From NCBI GenBank assembly GCA_031261005.1, contig JAISKF010000054.1, positions 25,809-89,808 of the forward strand: DNA of 64,000 nt. Reading direction: 5' to 3'. How positions within the stretch are numbered: position 1 is the first letter of the stretch; each line of letters starts with the position of its first letter. Made by a program: the position numbers and the translations under genes. Below, piece after piece: positions 51,303-62,152 of the stretch. The notes beneath the pieces are model-generated. The model was not told where the DNA came from. It made no database searches and worked only from the letters and a program-made list of their open reading frames with translations. The stretch comes from Enterobacteriaceae bacterium (GTDB lineage Bacteria; Pseudomonadota; Gammaproteobacteria; Enterobacterales; Enterobacteriaceae).

Positions 51303-53075
51303 CTACTTATCTGACTTTTGCTCAAGCACGCCAATGCCTAACTCTTGCAATGCTGCTGCATTAGCAAAACTTGGTGCTTCAGTCATTAAACAAGCTGCTG
51401 CGGTTGTTTTAGGGAAAGCAATGACATCGCGGATATTATCCGTACCAGTCAGCAACATCACTAAGCGATCCAGACCAAAAGCCAAACCCGCATGCGGCGG
51501 TGTACCATATTTTAATGCGTCGAGTAAGAAACCAAATTTTTCACGTTGCTCTTTCTCGGTGATCCCCAGAATACCAAATACAGTTTGTTGCATCTGGTTA
51601 CTATGAATACGCACAGAACCGCCGCCCACTTCATAGCCGTTGATGACCATATCATAAGCATTTGCCACAGCGGATTCTGGACTCACTTTCAGCGCTTCCG
51701 GTGACATATCTTTTGGTGAAGTGAATGGGTGGTGCATTGCCGTTAAGCCGCCCTCGCCATCATCTTCAAACATAGGGAAGTCGATCACCCACAATGGCTG
51801 CCAGCTATTCTCATTAGTAATTTTCAGATCACGCCCTACTTTCAGGCGCAAAGCACCCAACGCATCGGTAGCGATTTTAAAGCTATCAGCACCAAACAGC
51901 AGAATATCACCGTCATTAGCCTGAGTTCGGGTCAGAATCTCTTCAACAATTTCAGCGGTCAGGAACTTAGCCACAGGGCTTTGCACTCCGTCAATACCCG
52001 CTTTGCGATCATTCACTTTCAGCCAGGCAAGACCTTTCGCGCCATAGATAGAAACAAATTGCGTATATTCATCAATTTGTTTACGAGTAAGCTGCGCGCC
52101 GCCCGGAACGCAAATCGCTGCGACGCGACCTTTCGGATCATTAGCTGGCGTTGAAAAAACTTTAAAATCAACGTCTTTTAGCAGATCAGCCACATCAACG
52201 ATTTCAATCGGATTTCGTAAATCTGGTTTATCTGAACCATAGCGGCGCATGGCTTCGGCGAATGTCATGATTGGGAAATCACCCAAATCAACATTTTTCA
52301 ACTCTAACCAAATACCGCGAATCATCTTTTCCATTGTTGCGCGTACTTGTTCTGCGCTCATAAAAGACGTTTCAACATCAATTTGGGTAAATTCTGGTTG
52401 GCGATCAGCACGTAAATCTTCATCACGAAAACATTTAACGATTTGATAATAACGGTCAAAGCCAGACATCATCAGTAATTGTTTGAACAGTTGCGGAGAC
52501 TGCGGCAGCGCATAGAATTTGCCTTTATGTACGCGGCTTGGCACTAAATAGTCACGCGCACCTTCCGGCGTTGCTTTTGTCAGCATTGGGGTTTCAATAT
52601 CCAGAAAACCATTGCTGTCCATATAACGACGCACCAGCGCAGTAATACGCGCGCGCGTTTTCAGCCGTTGCGCCATTTCCGGGCGGCGCAAATCCAGATA
52701 GCGATATTTTAAGCGCTGTTCTTCGGTATTATTTTGATTGGAATCCAGCGGTAATGGTTCTGAACGGTTGATAATATTCAGGCTGTTAGCGAAAATTTCC
52801 ACGCCGCCAGTCGCCATATCTTTATTTGCCTGACTTTCAGGACGCGCGCGTACCGTTCCGCTGATTTGAATACAATACTCATTACGTAACTCGGAGGCTT
52901 GCTCAAAAGCAGCTTTGCAATCTGGATCAAAAAATACTTGTACAATCCCTTCCCGATCACGCATATCGATAAAAATCAGACCGCCTAAATCACGACGACG
53001 ATTGACCCAACCGCATAAGGTGACTTCCTGCCCAACAAACGAGGTGTTGAGCTGTCCACAATAATGAGTACGCAT
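51303..53075 (-). CDS. aspS: Aspartate--tRNA ligase
   Basis: Class IIb synthetase of 590 residues, as in E. coli. N-terminal anticodon-binding OB fold ([24 protein letters not shown]), motif 2 [18 protein letters not shown], the bacterial GAD insertion domain, and motif 3 [16 protein letters not shown]. First gene of the aspS-nudB-yebC-ruvC series. Confidence 0.97.
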   Translation of the reverse strand: MRTHYCGQLNTSFVGQEVTLCGWVNRRRDLGGLIFIDMRDREGIVQVFFDPDCKAAFEQASELRNEYCIQISGTVRARPESQANKDMATGGVEIFANSLNIINRSEPLPLDSNQNNTEEQRLKYRYLDLRRPEMAQRLKTRARITALVRRYMDSNGFLDIETPMLTKATPEGARDYLVPSRVHKGKFYALPQSPQLFKQLLMMSGFDRYYQIVKCFRDEDLRADRQPEFTQIDVETSFMSAEQVRATMEKMIRGIWLELKNVDLGDFPIMTFAEAMRRYGSDKPDLRNPIEIVDVADLLKDVDFKVFSTPANDPKGRVAAICVPGGAQLTRKQIDEYTQFVSIYGAKGLAWLKVNDRKAGIDGVQSPVAKFLTAEIVEEILTRTQANDGDILLFGADSFKIATDALGALRLKVGRDLKITNENSWQPLWVIDFPMFEDDGEGGLTAMHHPFTSPKDMSPEALKVSPESAVANAYDMVINGYEVGGGSVRIHSNQMQQTVFGILGITEKEQREKFGFLLDALKYGTPPHAGLAFGLDRLVMLLTGTDNIRDVIAFPKTTAAACLMTEAPSFANAAALQELGIGVLEQKSDK

Positions 53076-53751
53076 GACGCTATTATCCTTTTATTCAGCT
53101 AATGCTGCGCCTGTAACTGGCTACAGCATCAAAGGTATCTGATGAGGTATTCTTACGGTTTTGCGGGGCTTCACTCGCATACCAGCCGAAATTTTTCAAA
53201 AATTTTCGGGGGAGACCAATTTTTTTAACGCTGACTCACCGCTTTTCAAGCTAAATACTCACGGTGCATCAACAAACTTCTGTCATATCTAAATGGCATT
53301 CACTTTTAAACAATCATTTCTGTCATTTTTTAAGCAATAAGACTGCTCGATTCATTGTTATTCATTTTCAGGTATCTGGCTATAGCAAACCTTACCCAAA
53401 AGCCGATTATTATAAAGGAAATAATAGTTGTCGATAAGAGTGCTGCCTCTCACATCTATCCAATTCGATTTAATTTATACTTAAGCGAATAAAAAATAAT
53501 CAAACTGAATTGATTATCAGCAAATTTTTGAAGTGGATATTTTGTCAAAACGTGCGGAAGGAAAGAACAGATAGCAGTTTAATAAAAAAATTATGATAAA
53601 AATCAATTAGTATTGTGCCATGTAGAAATTTTACTCCTCTATCATATTAATTATTAATAAAAAACGATGATTTATTTTATTAATAGCAGGAAAATTTATC
53701 AGTTATGATTATGATATTAAGTATAAATTTGATGTTCAATTGGGGTGATTA
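53076..53751. other. Long non-coding interval upstream of aspS and yecN
   Basis: 676 AT-rich bases between divergent aspS and yecN; E. coli has yecD and yecE here. I find no ORF with family features. An AT-centred palindrome lies at 53186-53209 (CCGAAATTTTT with AAAAATTTTCGG, one base off perfect), next to GGGGGAGACC. The promoters of both genes must be inside; nothing else is recognised. Confidence 0.5.
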
Positions 53752-54147
53752 ATGGTCAGCGCACTGTATGTTGTGCTGGGAGCACTACTCTTACTCAAGC
53801 TATCGCTTGATGTAATCAAAATGCGTACTCAATACCATGTCTCCTTTGGTGACGGCGGTTTTTACGAGCTGCAAACAGCGATCCGCGCGCAAAGTAATGC
53901 GATGGAATATATTCCTGTTGCCCTGATTTTAATGGTCGTGATGGAAATGAACGGTGCCAATGTCTGGCTGGTACACGTTTGCGGCATTATGCTCATTATT
54001 GGCAGACTCATTCATCTGTATGGATTACGTCACCATGACTGGCGCAGATGCCGTTCGGCAATGAATGCGACTTACATTGCCTTAACATTAATGATCGGTG
54101 CCAATATTTACTATTTGCCGTGGGAACAAATTTTTATTTTGTACTAA
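53752..54147 (+). CDS. yecN: MAPEG family inner membrane protein YecN
   Basis: 131 residues, as in E. coli YecN. Four membrane helices and the MAPEG-type motif around AIRAQSNAMEYIPVALILMVVMEMNG. MAPEG proteins include glutathione transferases and leukotriene synthases; the bacterial YecN branch has no assigned reaction. It lies 102 bases before cmoA on the same strand. Confidence 0.93.
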   Translation: MVSALYVVLGALLLLKLSLDVIKMRTQYHVSFGDGGFYELQTAIRAQSNAMEYIPVALILMVVMEMNGANVWLVHVCGIMLIIGRLIHLYGLRHHDWRRCRSAMNATYIALTLMIGANIYYLPWEQIFILY

Positions 54148-56000
<1,853 letters not shown>

Positions 56001-56090
56001 ATCTGGTTGATCATTTGACCTTTTTAGATTCTCCGGTAATGATTAACAGGATAGTAGTCTATCCCGTTAATCATTAATTCAGGAGATAAT

Positions 56091-57332
56091 ATGAACAAAA
56101 AAGTTAATCCTGTTACACCAAAAACAAAAACGCATCTATATAGCAGCATAATAATTAGCTTATCTGCCTTGTTTTCCCTGCCAATTTTAGCCGCTGATAG
56201 CGCCCAGTCTACCGAACAAACAATGAAATTTGCTTACGTTGCTACCTATAATCCGCATGGTGAAGGCGTTTATCTGATGAAAGTCGATGCCAAAGATGGC
56301 TCACTGACAAAAGATAAACTGGTTAGTTCTGTGCCAAATGCCGCTCAGTTAGTGCTGGATAAAGACAGCCATCATCTGTATGTCGCCAGTGAAGTCGCCG
56401 ACTATAACGGCTCGCAACATGGCTCAATTACTGCCTATGCAGTTAATAAGCAAGATGGTTCACTGGAAAAATTAAACGAAGTGGATTCTCAAGGCGCAGG
56501 TCCGGTTTATTTATCTATTAATCCAACAGGAAAATATCTATTTGTTGCTAACTATGTCAGCGGCTCGATTGCCAGCTTCCCAATTGAAAAAGACGGCAAG
56601 TTAGGCAGCCCAAGCGCAGTAAGACAAAACAGCGGCGACGCCGGAGCTGATAAACCTGCCGCGGCGGTGGAAGGCAGTTTCGCCATCAGCGATCATGATG
56701 GCGCTCACGCACATATGATTGATGTTGATCCGAGCGGGCAATTTGTTTACTCAACGGATTTAGGTCAGGATCGTATTTATCAATGGCGGCTGGATCAGGC
56801 AACCGGCGTTATCTCTGCGAACAATCCGGCATTTGTTGATGCTTCATCGTCTGGCGCTGGTCCGCGCCATTTTGTTTTCCACCCTGAAAATAAACATCTT
56901 TATTTGATTAATGAAGAAGCCTCTACCCTGACTTCCTATGTGATCGATCCTGAGTCAGGCAAATTAACAGCAGAGCAAACGCTCTCTTCTCTACCTGAGG
57001 GATACAAAGGCACCAGCTTTGCAGCAGGTCTGGTGTTAAGTAAAGACGCTCATCATTTGTATGTGGCAAACCGCCTGCATAACAGCATCTCGCAATTTAA
57101 TATTAATGAGCATGGAACGCTGACAATGGCGGATAACGTCTGGACTCGCGGTGATTACCCGCGCACGCTGGTCATCTCTCCTGATGGTAACTCGCTATAT
57201 GCCATGAATCAGCGCAGCGATAACATCACCCAATTCTCTATTGAACCAGTCAGCGGAAAACTGACTTTCACAAATAGATTCACCGCCGTTGGCAGCCCGT
57301 CGCAAATGGTATTTGTGAATGATAGGAAGTAA
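56091..57332 (+). CDS. Secreted lactonase family beta-propeller protein
   Basis: 413 residues. A signal peptide covers about residues 1-34 (hydrophobic SIIISLSALFSLPILA then ADSAQ). The mature part is a seven-bladed beta-propeller of the lactonase family related to E. coli 6-phosphogluconolactonase YbhE (AYVATYNPHGEGVYLMKVD, GPVYLSINPTGKYLFVANYVSGSIA, GAGPRHFVFHPENKHLYLINE). Cytosolic 6-phosphogluconate chemistry already has the DevB-type Pgl at 16 kb. Export to the periplasm suggests a different lactone substrate, which I cannot identify. It lies 90 bases after cmoB and ends in its own terminator. Confidence 0.88.
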   Translation: MNKKVNPVTPKTKTHLYSSIIISLSALFSLPILAADSAQSTEQTMKFAYVATYNPHGEGVYLMKVDAKDGSLTKDKLVSSVPNAAQLVLDKDSHHLYVASEVADYNGSQHGSITAYAVNKQDGSLEKLNEVDSQGAGPVYLSINPTGKYLFVANYVSGSIASFPIEKDGKLGSPSAVRQNSGDAGADKPAAAVEGSFAISDHDGAHAHMIDVDPSGQFVYSTDLGQDRIYQWRLDQATGVISANNPAFVDASSSGAGPRHFVFHPENKHLYLINEEASTLTSYVIDPESGKLTAEQTLSSLPEGYKGTSFAAGLVLSKDAHHLYVANRLHNSISQFNINEHGTLTMADNVWTRGDYPRTLVISPDGNSLYAMNQRSDNITQFSIEPVSGKLTFTNRFTAVGSPSQMVFVNDRK

Positions 57333-57349
57333 TAATTTTATGATTCATC

Positions 57350-57380
57350 ATATAACCACCCGTTATGCGGGTGGTTATAT
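57350..57380 (+). terminator. Terminator of the lactonase gene
   Basis: ATATAACCACCCG and CGGGTGGTTATAT form a perfect 13-bp stem around a TTATG loop, followed by GTTTTAG, 17 bases after the stop codon. Confidence 0.88.
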
Positions 57381-57408
57381 GTTTTAGTAATGTTGCCACT
57401 GAAACTGG

Positions 57409-57507
57409 CTAAAAACGATGTGAAATTTGACCGACCAGCAGAAATCCCGTCTTGATGTGGCCATCATTTACTGAGCCATTCAGATTAAGAATGTAAGCCA
57501 AAACCCA
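57409..57507 (-). pseudogene. Possible remnant of an outer-membrane beta-barrel C terminus
   Basis: A 32-codon open stretch bounded by stop codons reads AYILNLNGSVNDGHIKTGFL and ends LLVGQISHRF. Alternating hydrophobic residues and the final Phe resemble the last strands of an outer-membrane barrel. It has no start codon of its own and nothing upstream continues it. Could be chance. The rest of the 57381-57809 interval is very AT-rich with no other gene seen. Confidence 0.25.
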
Positions 57508-57809
57508 CTAAAATTTATTGAATTTATTTGAACTAGTCTGGTAATAGCAGGACATAGTTAAATAAATAATAATGATGTAATCAATTGATTAATAATCAAT
57601 ATTATAATTTCATGCAACTTTTCTGTGAAAACAATTTTTTACTCTATACTTAAATCAATAAAAATACACATATAGCTAATATTAATCATGGTTATTAATT
57701 AAAAGTCACCTTAGCAACATTATAAATTTTGTTCTCTGAATAGAAATTTGATTTTCAGATTTCTATTTTAAGGAACAATAATGGCAACTATTAAAAACAG
57801 GAGATGTAT

Positions 57810-58175
57810 ATGTCCAGATTCGTACCTAACGGCAGTTATCAGAAAACAGCCTCACAAATTAGTTCGAACCTTTATGGTAAATCTCAGCGACGTGATCAAA
57901 CATGGATTGCATCTGGTTTTAATATCACTGACCTGTCAGGCGGTCTTGTCAACTGGGATGGTGCTTTGCAACCGGAAGACGCATCTCTTCCAGCAACAGG
58001 ATTTATACCTAATGGCAGCTACCAGCAAACTACACAAGATATTTCCGTCGTATTAACCGCGTATTGCCAGAAAATAGATAGAAGCTGGCAATGGTCTTCT
58101 CTGGATATTTCCCGCTATAAGCAAGGCGATGGTGATATTGCGAATATAGATGGCATACTGAAAATTCAAAAATAG
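57810..58175 (+). CDS. Cyanovirin-N homology (CVNH) domain lectin
   Basis: 121 residues made of two CVNH repeats: residues 4-54 and 65-120, beginning FVPNGSYQKT and FIPNGSYQQT, 61 residues apart. The second repeat keeps AYCQKIDRSWQWSSLDI and IANIDGILKI, the pattern of cyanovirin-N folds. That fold binds oligomannose glycans in characterised members. Only one Cys (86) is present, so the two disulfides of cyanobacterial cyanovirin-N are missing. No signal peptide. The ATG at 57810 is chosen because AGGAG stands 6 bases upstream; an ATG at 57804 is too close to it. Surrounded by AT-rich DNA, with its own terminator. Natural target unknown. Confidence 0.85.
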   Translation: MSRFVPNGSYQKTASQISSNLYGKSQRRDQTWIASGFNITDLSGGLVNWDGALQPEDASLPATGFIPNGSYQQTTQDISVVLTAYCQKIDRSWQWSSLDISRYKQGDGDIANIDGILKIQK

Positions 58176-58195
58176 CGTGACCAAACAGTAAATGT

Positions 58196-58225
58196 AAGGG
58201 CAGCTTTTATGGCTGCCCTTTTTAT
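58196..58225. terminator. Terminator between the CVNH gene and cutC
   Basis: AAGGGCAGC and GCTGCCCTT enclose a TTTTATG loop and are followed by TTTTATC, 20 bases after the CVNH stop and 18 before the cutC stop. Mainly oriented for the CVNH gene. Confidence 0.88.
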
Positions 58226-58242
58226 CTAAACCTGAGATTAAA

Positions 58243-58977
58243 TTAACCCGCAATCGCCGCTTTCATCGCGGCAACCATATCGCTATCAACTTTGTAATGT
58301 GCAAATTCATCGGCTTCGCTGTCAGTGCTCATATTGACGCCAGCGCGACGATAACGCATAGATGATGGCATCATTTGCCCTGCGGTAGAGTGCAACTCTT
58401 GCACTCCTGCATCAATAAATTTTTGCAGATTAGTTAAGCGAACTCCGCCGCCTGCCATAATGATTGGCTTCCGGCTGCGTTGAATTAAATTGCGAATAAG
58501 CGGTAAACCAGCTTCAGCGGTTTGTTGCTGACCGGAAGTGAGAATGCGATCAACACCTATCGCCGTGAGTTGTTCTAATGCCAGTATGGGATTTACGCAC
58601 ATATCAAAAGCGCGATGAAAAGTGATGGATAAACCATCTGCGTGATCAACAAGTTGCTGCATACGCGGAATATCAATATGACCATCAACAGTGAGAATAC
58701 CGACCACAATCCCTGCAAAACCAAGACGGCGGATCTGTGCAATATCGCGTTGCATAACATCAAATTCACTGGCGCTATAGTAGAAATCCCCGCCGCGCGG
58801 ACGAACAATCGGGTGAACAGGAATGGAAACATGCTGTGCAACCCAATCTAACGTTCCAAAACTTGGTGTGATGCCGCCATCTTGCCTGCTGGCACAAAGC
58901 TCAATGCGATCCGCACCAGCAAGTTCCGCATTCATCGCGCAATCGGCGCTGTAGCAGCATACTTCGAGTTTTGGCAT
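58243..58977 (-). CDS. cutC: Copper homeostasis protein CutC
   Basis: TIM-barrel protein of 244 residues. Named for a copper-tolerance phenotype in E. coli; its direct copper role is disputed. [25 protein letters not shown] at the start, [11 protein letters not shown], and [16 protein letters not shown] are conserved. I chose the ATG at 58977 ([10 protein letters not shown]) with a GGAGGG ribosome site; a frame to 59028 adds 17 residues. In E. coli it also lies near cmoB and yecM. Confidence 0.95.
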   Translation of the reverse strand: MPKLEVCCYSADCAMNAELAGADRIELCASRQDGGITPSFGTLDWVAQHVSIPVHPIVRPRGGDFYYSASEFDVMQRDIAQIRRLGFAGIVVGILTVDGHIDIPRMQQLVDHADGLSITFHRAFDMCVNPILALEQLTAIGVDRILTSGQQQTAEAGLPLIRNLIQRSRKPIIMAGGGVRLTNLQKFIDAGVQELHSTAGQMMPSSMRYRRAGVNMSTDSEADEFAHYKVDSDMVAAMKAAIAG

Positions 58978-59092
58978 TTTCCCTCCAAAATCAAGTAAAG
59001 ATAAAACACTTCTTGAGCAAGAGAACACAACAGGCGTAGTCTACACTTGAGAAAAACAGAACCCACTTAAAGGCATATCAAAGGTTTTAACT

Positions 59093-60247
59093 ATGGCATT
59101 TAATTTTGATCAGTACGTGGAGCGTCGTCACACCGATAGTGATAAGTGGCATAAATATGAAGGCAAGGAGATTCTTCCTTTATGGGTTGCGGACAGCGAT
59201 TTCAAATCCCCGCCTGCCGTTATTGAAGCACTGCAAGCGCGCGTTGCTCAAGGTGTATTCGGTTATGGTTATCCCTCGCCAGAGCTTATCGATATTTTTA
59301 TTCAACGCATGAAACAGCGTTACAACTGGGAAGTTCAACCAGAATGGTTGGTCTTTCTGCCGGGTTTAGTGTGCGGTCTCAATTTATCAGTTCGTGCGTT
59401 AACAACACCAGAACAAGGGACTATCGCGCCGCACCCGATCTATCCGCCATTTATGAAATCAGCGCGTTTAGCCAATCGTACTCAGGTTTCAGCACCCGTT
59501 AAATTACAAAATAAACGCTGGGTGCTGGATTTAGACGCGACTGAACCGCAATTATCCGGTCATGAAAAACTGTTATTGCTATGTAACCCGCAAAATCCAG
59601 GCGGTACGGTTTATCGTCGTGAAGAGTTGTTGGCTCAATTAGATTTTGCTCAACGCCATAATCTGGTGGTCTGTTCTGATGAGATCCATTGTGATTTGCT
59701 GTTAGAACAAGGTCTGGAGCACATTCCATTCGCCTCACTAAGTGAAGATGCTGCACAACGATCCGTAACGTTAATGGCACCATCAAAAACCTTTAATATT
59801 GCGGGTCTCGGCGCATCGATTGCTATTATCCCAAATGCCACTCTGCGCCATCGCTTTATTGAAGCCAGAATGGGAATTGTGCCAAGCGTTGATATTCTTG
59901 CCTATGTTGCTGCTACCGCCGCATATAAAGATGGCGATGTCTGGTTAGCAGAGCAGTTAGATTATCTGCGCGCTAATCGTGACTTAGTGATGGAAAAAAT
60001 TAACGCGATTCCGGGTTTGAAATTAATGCCGGTTGAAGCGACATATATGGCGTGGATCGATGCCTCTGCGCTGCCAATTACCAATCCGCACGCTTTCTTT
60101 GAAGAAGCTGGCGTTGGACTCTCGCCGGGCAGTGACTTCGGCAATCCGCATTTCGTGCGTCTTAACTTTGCTTGTCATCGCAGTGTATTAGAGCAAGCGC
60201 TGGAGCGAATGAAAAAAGCGGCGGTTGATCTGTTAGCAACAGAATAA
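59093..60247 (+). CDS. MalY/PatB family PLP-dependent C-S lyase
   Basis: 384-residue fold-type I PLP enzyme, similar to MalY and PatB cystathionine beta-lyases, which split cystathionine or cysteine conjugates. The PLP Lys lies in MAPSKTFNIAGLGASIAII; LCNPQNPGGTVY, VVCSDEIHCDLLL and LSPGSDFGNPHFVRLNFAC are family blocks. Whether it also represses a maltose regulator, as E. coli MalY does, cannot be told; no mal genes are nearby. Divergent from cutC. Confidence 0.88.
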   Translation: MAFNFDQYVERRHTDSDKWHKYEGKEILPLWVADSDFKSPPAVIEALQARVAQGVFGYGYPSPELIDIFIQRMKQRYNWEVQPEWLVFLPGLVCGLNLSVRALTTPEQGTIAPHPIYPPFMKSARLANRTQVSAPVKLQNKRWVLDLDATEPQLSGHEKLLLLCNPQNPGGTVYRREELLAQLDFAQRHNLVVCSDEIHCDLLLEQGLEHIPFASLSEDAAQRSVTLMAPSKTFNIAGLGASIAIIPNATLRHRFIEARMGIVPSVDILAYVAATAAYKDGDVWLAEQLDYLRANRDLVMEKINAIPGLKLMPVEATYMAWIDASALPITNPHAFFEEAGVGLSPGSDFGNPHFVRLNFACHRSVLEQALERMKKAAVDLLATE

Positions 60248-60288
60248 CGTGACATCGTCACTGATAATTTCTTCTCTAATTAGATAAT

Positions 60289-60309
60289 GGGCGATCTTTG
60301 CGGTCGCCC
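60289..60309. terminator. Hairpin between the MalY/PatB-like gene and yecM
   Basis: GGGCGA-TCTTTGCGG-TCGCCC followed by GTTCTTTC, between convergent genes. The GC arms recall the dispersed repeat core, but no flank of that family is present. Confidence 0.5.
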
Positions 60310-60333
60310 GTTCTTTCAACGAAAATAAAGACT

Positions 60334-60897
60334 TTACTTCACAATATCCCGAATACTATAAGGGTGAAATTTCACTGTTATACCATTCTCTGTCACTGCC
60401 AGCGTTGGATTCGCTAACTGCTCGCCCTCTCCGTCTGGATTACTAAATTTCAATTTTAACTGCGGCATCAATAGCGTTTTATCAGGAAATAGCGCCAGCG
60501 CGGTTTGATGGAAAGTGTCAAGATCCCCGTTTTTAGTTGGAACCACCCATTCCACATGCTCCCAATCTTCTTTGGGATACAACTTTTCTCCGGGGTAAGG
60601 CAGTTCAACACAATCGATGTGCCATGCACCGACTTGCAGCGGTTGATGCAGGCTAAATAAACAAATTGGTCTGCCGTTAATTATCTTTTCTGAAATCAGA
60701 TCGCCGCACTGTAACAAACCGGCGCGCCAGCGTTCAGCGGTTGCCTGCTGAAAACAGCGCACAGAAATATGATCCGCATGATATGACTTAAGAGAAAGTG
60801 CCAGATGTTGTAATACGCCCAACAATTTTTCACTAAATGCGGGCAAACTGTGGTGCAAATCGCGAAGTTCAGCAATATCTTTAAATGGTGATGGCAC
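60334..60897 (-). CDS. yecM: YecM family VOC-fold protein
   Basis: 187 residues, similar throughout to E. coli YecM, a vicinal-oxygen-chelate-fold protein thought to bind metal but without a known reaction. Conserved: ADHISVRCFQQATAERWR, SEKIINGRPICLFSLHQPLQVG, VELPYPGEKLYPKEDWEHVE and NPTLAVTENGITVKFHPYSI. E. coli has argS next; here an IclR regulator follows instead. Confidence 0.93.
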   Translation of the reverse strand: MPSPFKDIAELRDLHHSLPAFSEKLLGVLQHLALSLKSYHADHISVRCFQQATAERWRAGLLQCGDLISEKIINGRPICLFSLHQPLQVGAWHIDCVELPYPGEKLYPKEDWEHVEWVVPTKNGDLDTFHQTALALFPDKTLLMPQLKLKFSNPDGEGEQLANPTLAVTENGITVKFHPYSIRDIVK

Positions 60898-61071
60898 TTT
60901 CTTTCCCTATAAATTTCATAAATATCAATGTAAAACCGCTATTATTTACCATAACGCAATACAAGCCTATCAGAAAACAAGACGCCGTTTCGTCTAGTGC
61001 TTTGAGTTTGTACAACTTTTCCATTACACTGCTTTTCCGCCTTGTCTCACAATCTGAAATAGCGACATTCT

Positions 61072-61824
61072 ATGCCTGAGATCACCACGAAAACACCTGC
61101 TATTGATAAAACTGCGCGTATTTTAAACTATGTCTCCTCGCATGGCAGCGTTACTTTCAGTCAAATCCACCAAAATTTGCAATTAGCTCAAAGCTCTACA
61201 GCCACCCTGCTCAATAGCCTTGTGGCACATGGATTTTTACGTCAGGAAAAAGGCAAATATCATCTTGGTTTAACGTTATTTGAGCTGGGTATTCAAGCGA
61301 TTGACAGCTTTGATATTCGTGAATTAGCCATTGCTCCAATGACATTTCTACGCGACCAAACCGGTCTCGCCTGCCATCTTGGTGTGCTGGATAACACATC
61401 GGCGATTTATCTGGCAAAAATCGAAAGCCCAAACGCGATTGTGGTGCGGAGTTGGTTAGGTAAGCGCTTATCGCTGCATAGCTCCAGCTTAGGAAAATGT
61501 CTGCTGGCTTGGTTGCCGGAACAAGAGATCGAACGCCTGATACCGGAAGAAAATCTGTTGGTTAAAACCAAAACCACCATTGCTACTCGTACTGCATTAA
61601 AAGAAGAGCTGAAATTAGTACGTCAGCAAGGCTGGGCGTATGACAATGAAGAAGATTATGACGGCGTAAGTTGTATTTCAGCGCCGGTATTTGATCGAAA
61701 TAATAAAGTTATTGCCGCAATCAGTATGTCTGGTGTGAGTTTCCAAGTCTCAAAAGAGAAAATTCCGCAGTTTGTCGAACTGGTAAAAACCGCCGCTAAT
61801 ATGTTGTCAGAAGCAATCCGTTAA
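61072..61824 (+). CDS. IclR family transcriptional regulator
   Basis: 250 residues. N-terminal winged helix (DKTARILNYVSSHGSVTFSQIHQNLQLAQSSTATLLNSL split over residues 13-52) and a C-terminal effector domain (LACHLGVLDNTSAIYLAKIE, SLHSSSLGKCLLAWLPEQEIE, VSCISAPVFDRNNKVIAAISM). It differs clearly from E. coli KdgR, so I give no symbol. Placed next to the aldolase and kdgT genes, it is the likely local regulator of 2-keto-3-deoxygluconate use. Confidence 0.88.
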   Translation: MPEITTKTPAIDKTARILNYVSSHGSVTFSQIHQNLQLAQSSTATLLNSLVAHGFLRQEKGKYHLGLTLFELGIQAIDSFDIRELAIAPMTFLRDQTGLACHLGVLDNTSAIYLAKIESPNAIVVRSWLGKRLSLHSSSLGKCLLAWLPEQEIERLIPEENLLVKTKTTIATRTALKEELKLVRQQGWAYDNEEDYDGVSCISAPVFDRNNKVIAAISMSGVSFQVSKEKIPQFVELVKTAANMLSEAIR

Positions 61825-61831
61825 AAGCGCG

Positions 61832-62152
61832 TCATTCATTTTTTTCTTCTATTTTATCTCCGTTAATGTTGCCTAAATAACTTACGGTGTATCTCTTCTT
61901 TCCATCTATATCCGAAAATATAAACAACAAATTCAATTTGTGATCTCCGGCATACAATTCACTACTCCCCGCTTTGACATGAAGTTTAAGTTCAGTATAT
62001 TCTTGACTCTCATATACAAGATAATAACTCCAATATATAAGAGTTATAAATAAAAAGAATTTGCTGTAGCCCCGTGACTGAAATAAAACCCAGAATCTAA
62101 AATCAGTAGAGGAACAAAATAATGAGTCATAAAGCCCAATTTTCAGGTGCAT
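61832..62152 (-). CDS. Hypothetical small membrane protein, possibly truncated
   Basis: Unrecognised 106-residue frame. A hydrophobic helix (FFLFITLIYWSYYLVY, about residues 32-47) is followed by a polar domain (ESQEYTELKLHVKAGSSELY, KRYTVSYLGNIN). The composition from residue 28 onward looks like a real protein. The only ATG (62152) lies inside the aldolase gene on the other strand, and I see no ribosome site, so the true N terminus may be lost: it may be the tail of a broken gene. Convergent with the IclR gene, 7 bases apart. Confidence 0.4.
   Translation of the reverse strand: MHLKIGLYDSLFCSSTDFRFWVLFQSRGYSKFFLFITLIYWSYYLVYESQEYTELKLHVKAGSSELYAGDHKLNLLFIFSDIDGKKRYTVSYLGNINGDKIEEKNE

Noticed and set aside
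57781..58056. 91-codon frame starting upstream of the CVNH gene
   Set aside because: It lies out of frame over a gene with clear domain repeats; kept only as a possible leader, not as a protein gene.
59093..60247. Naming the PLP enzyme malY
   Set aside because: Family membership is clear, but there are no maltose genes nearby and PatB-type lyases fit equally well.
60289..60309. Eleventh copy of the dispersed repeat
   Set aside because: Only GGGCGA/TCGCCC arms match; none of the characteristic flanks is present, so it is listed as a simple hairpin.
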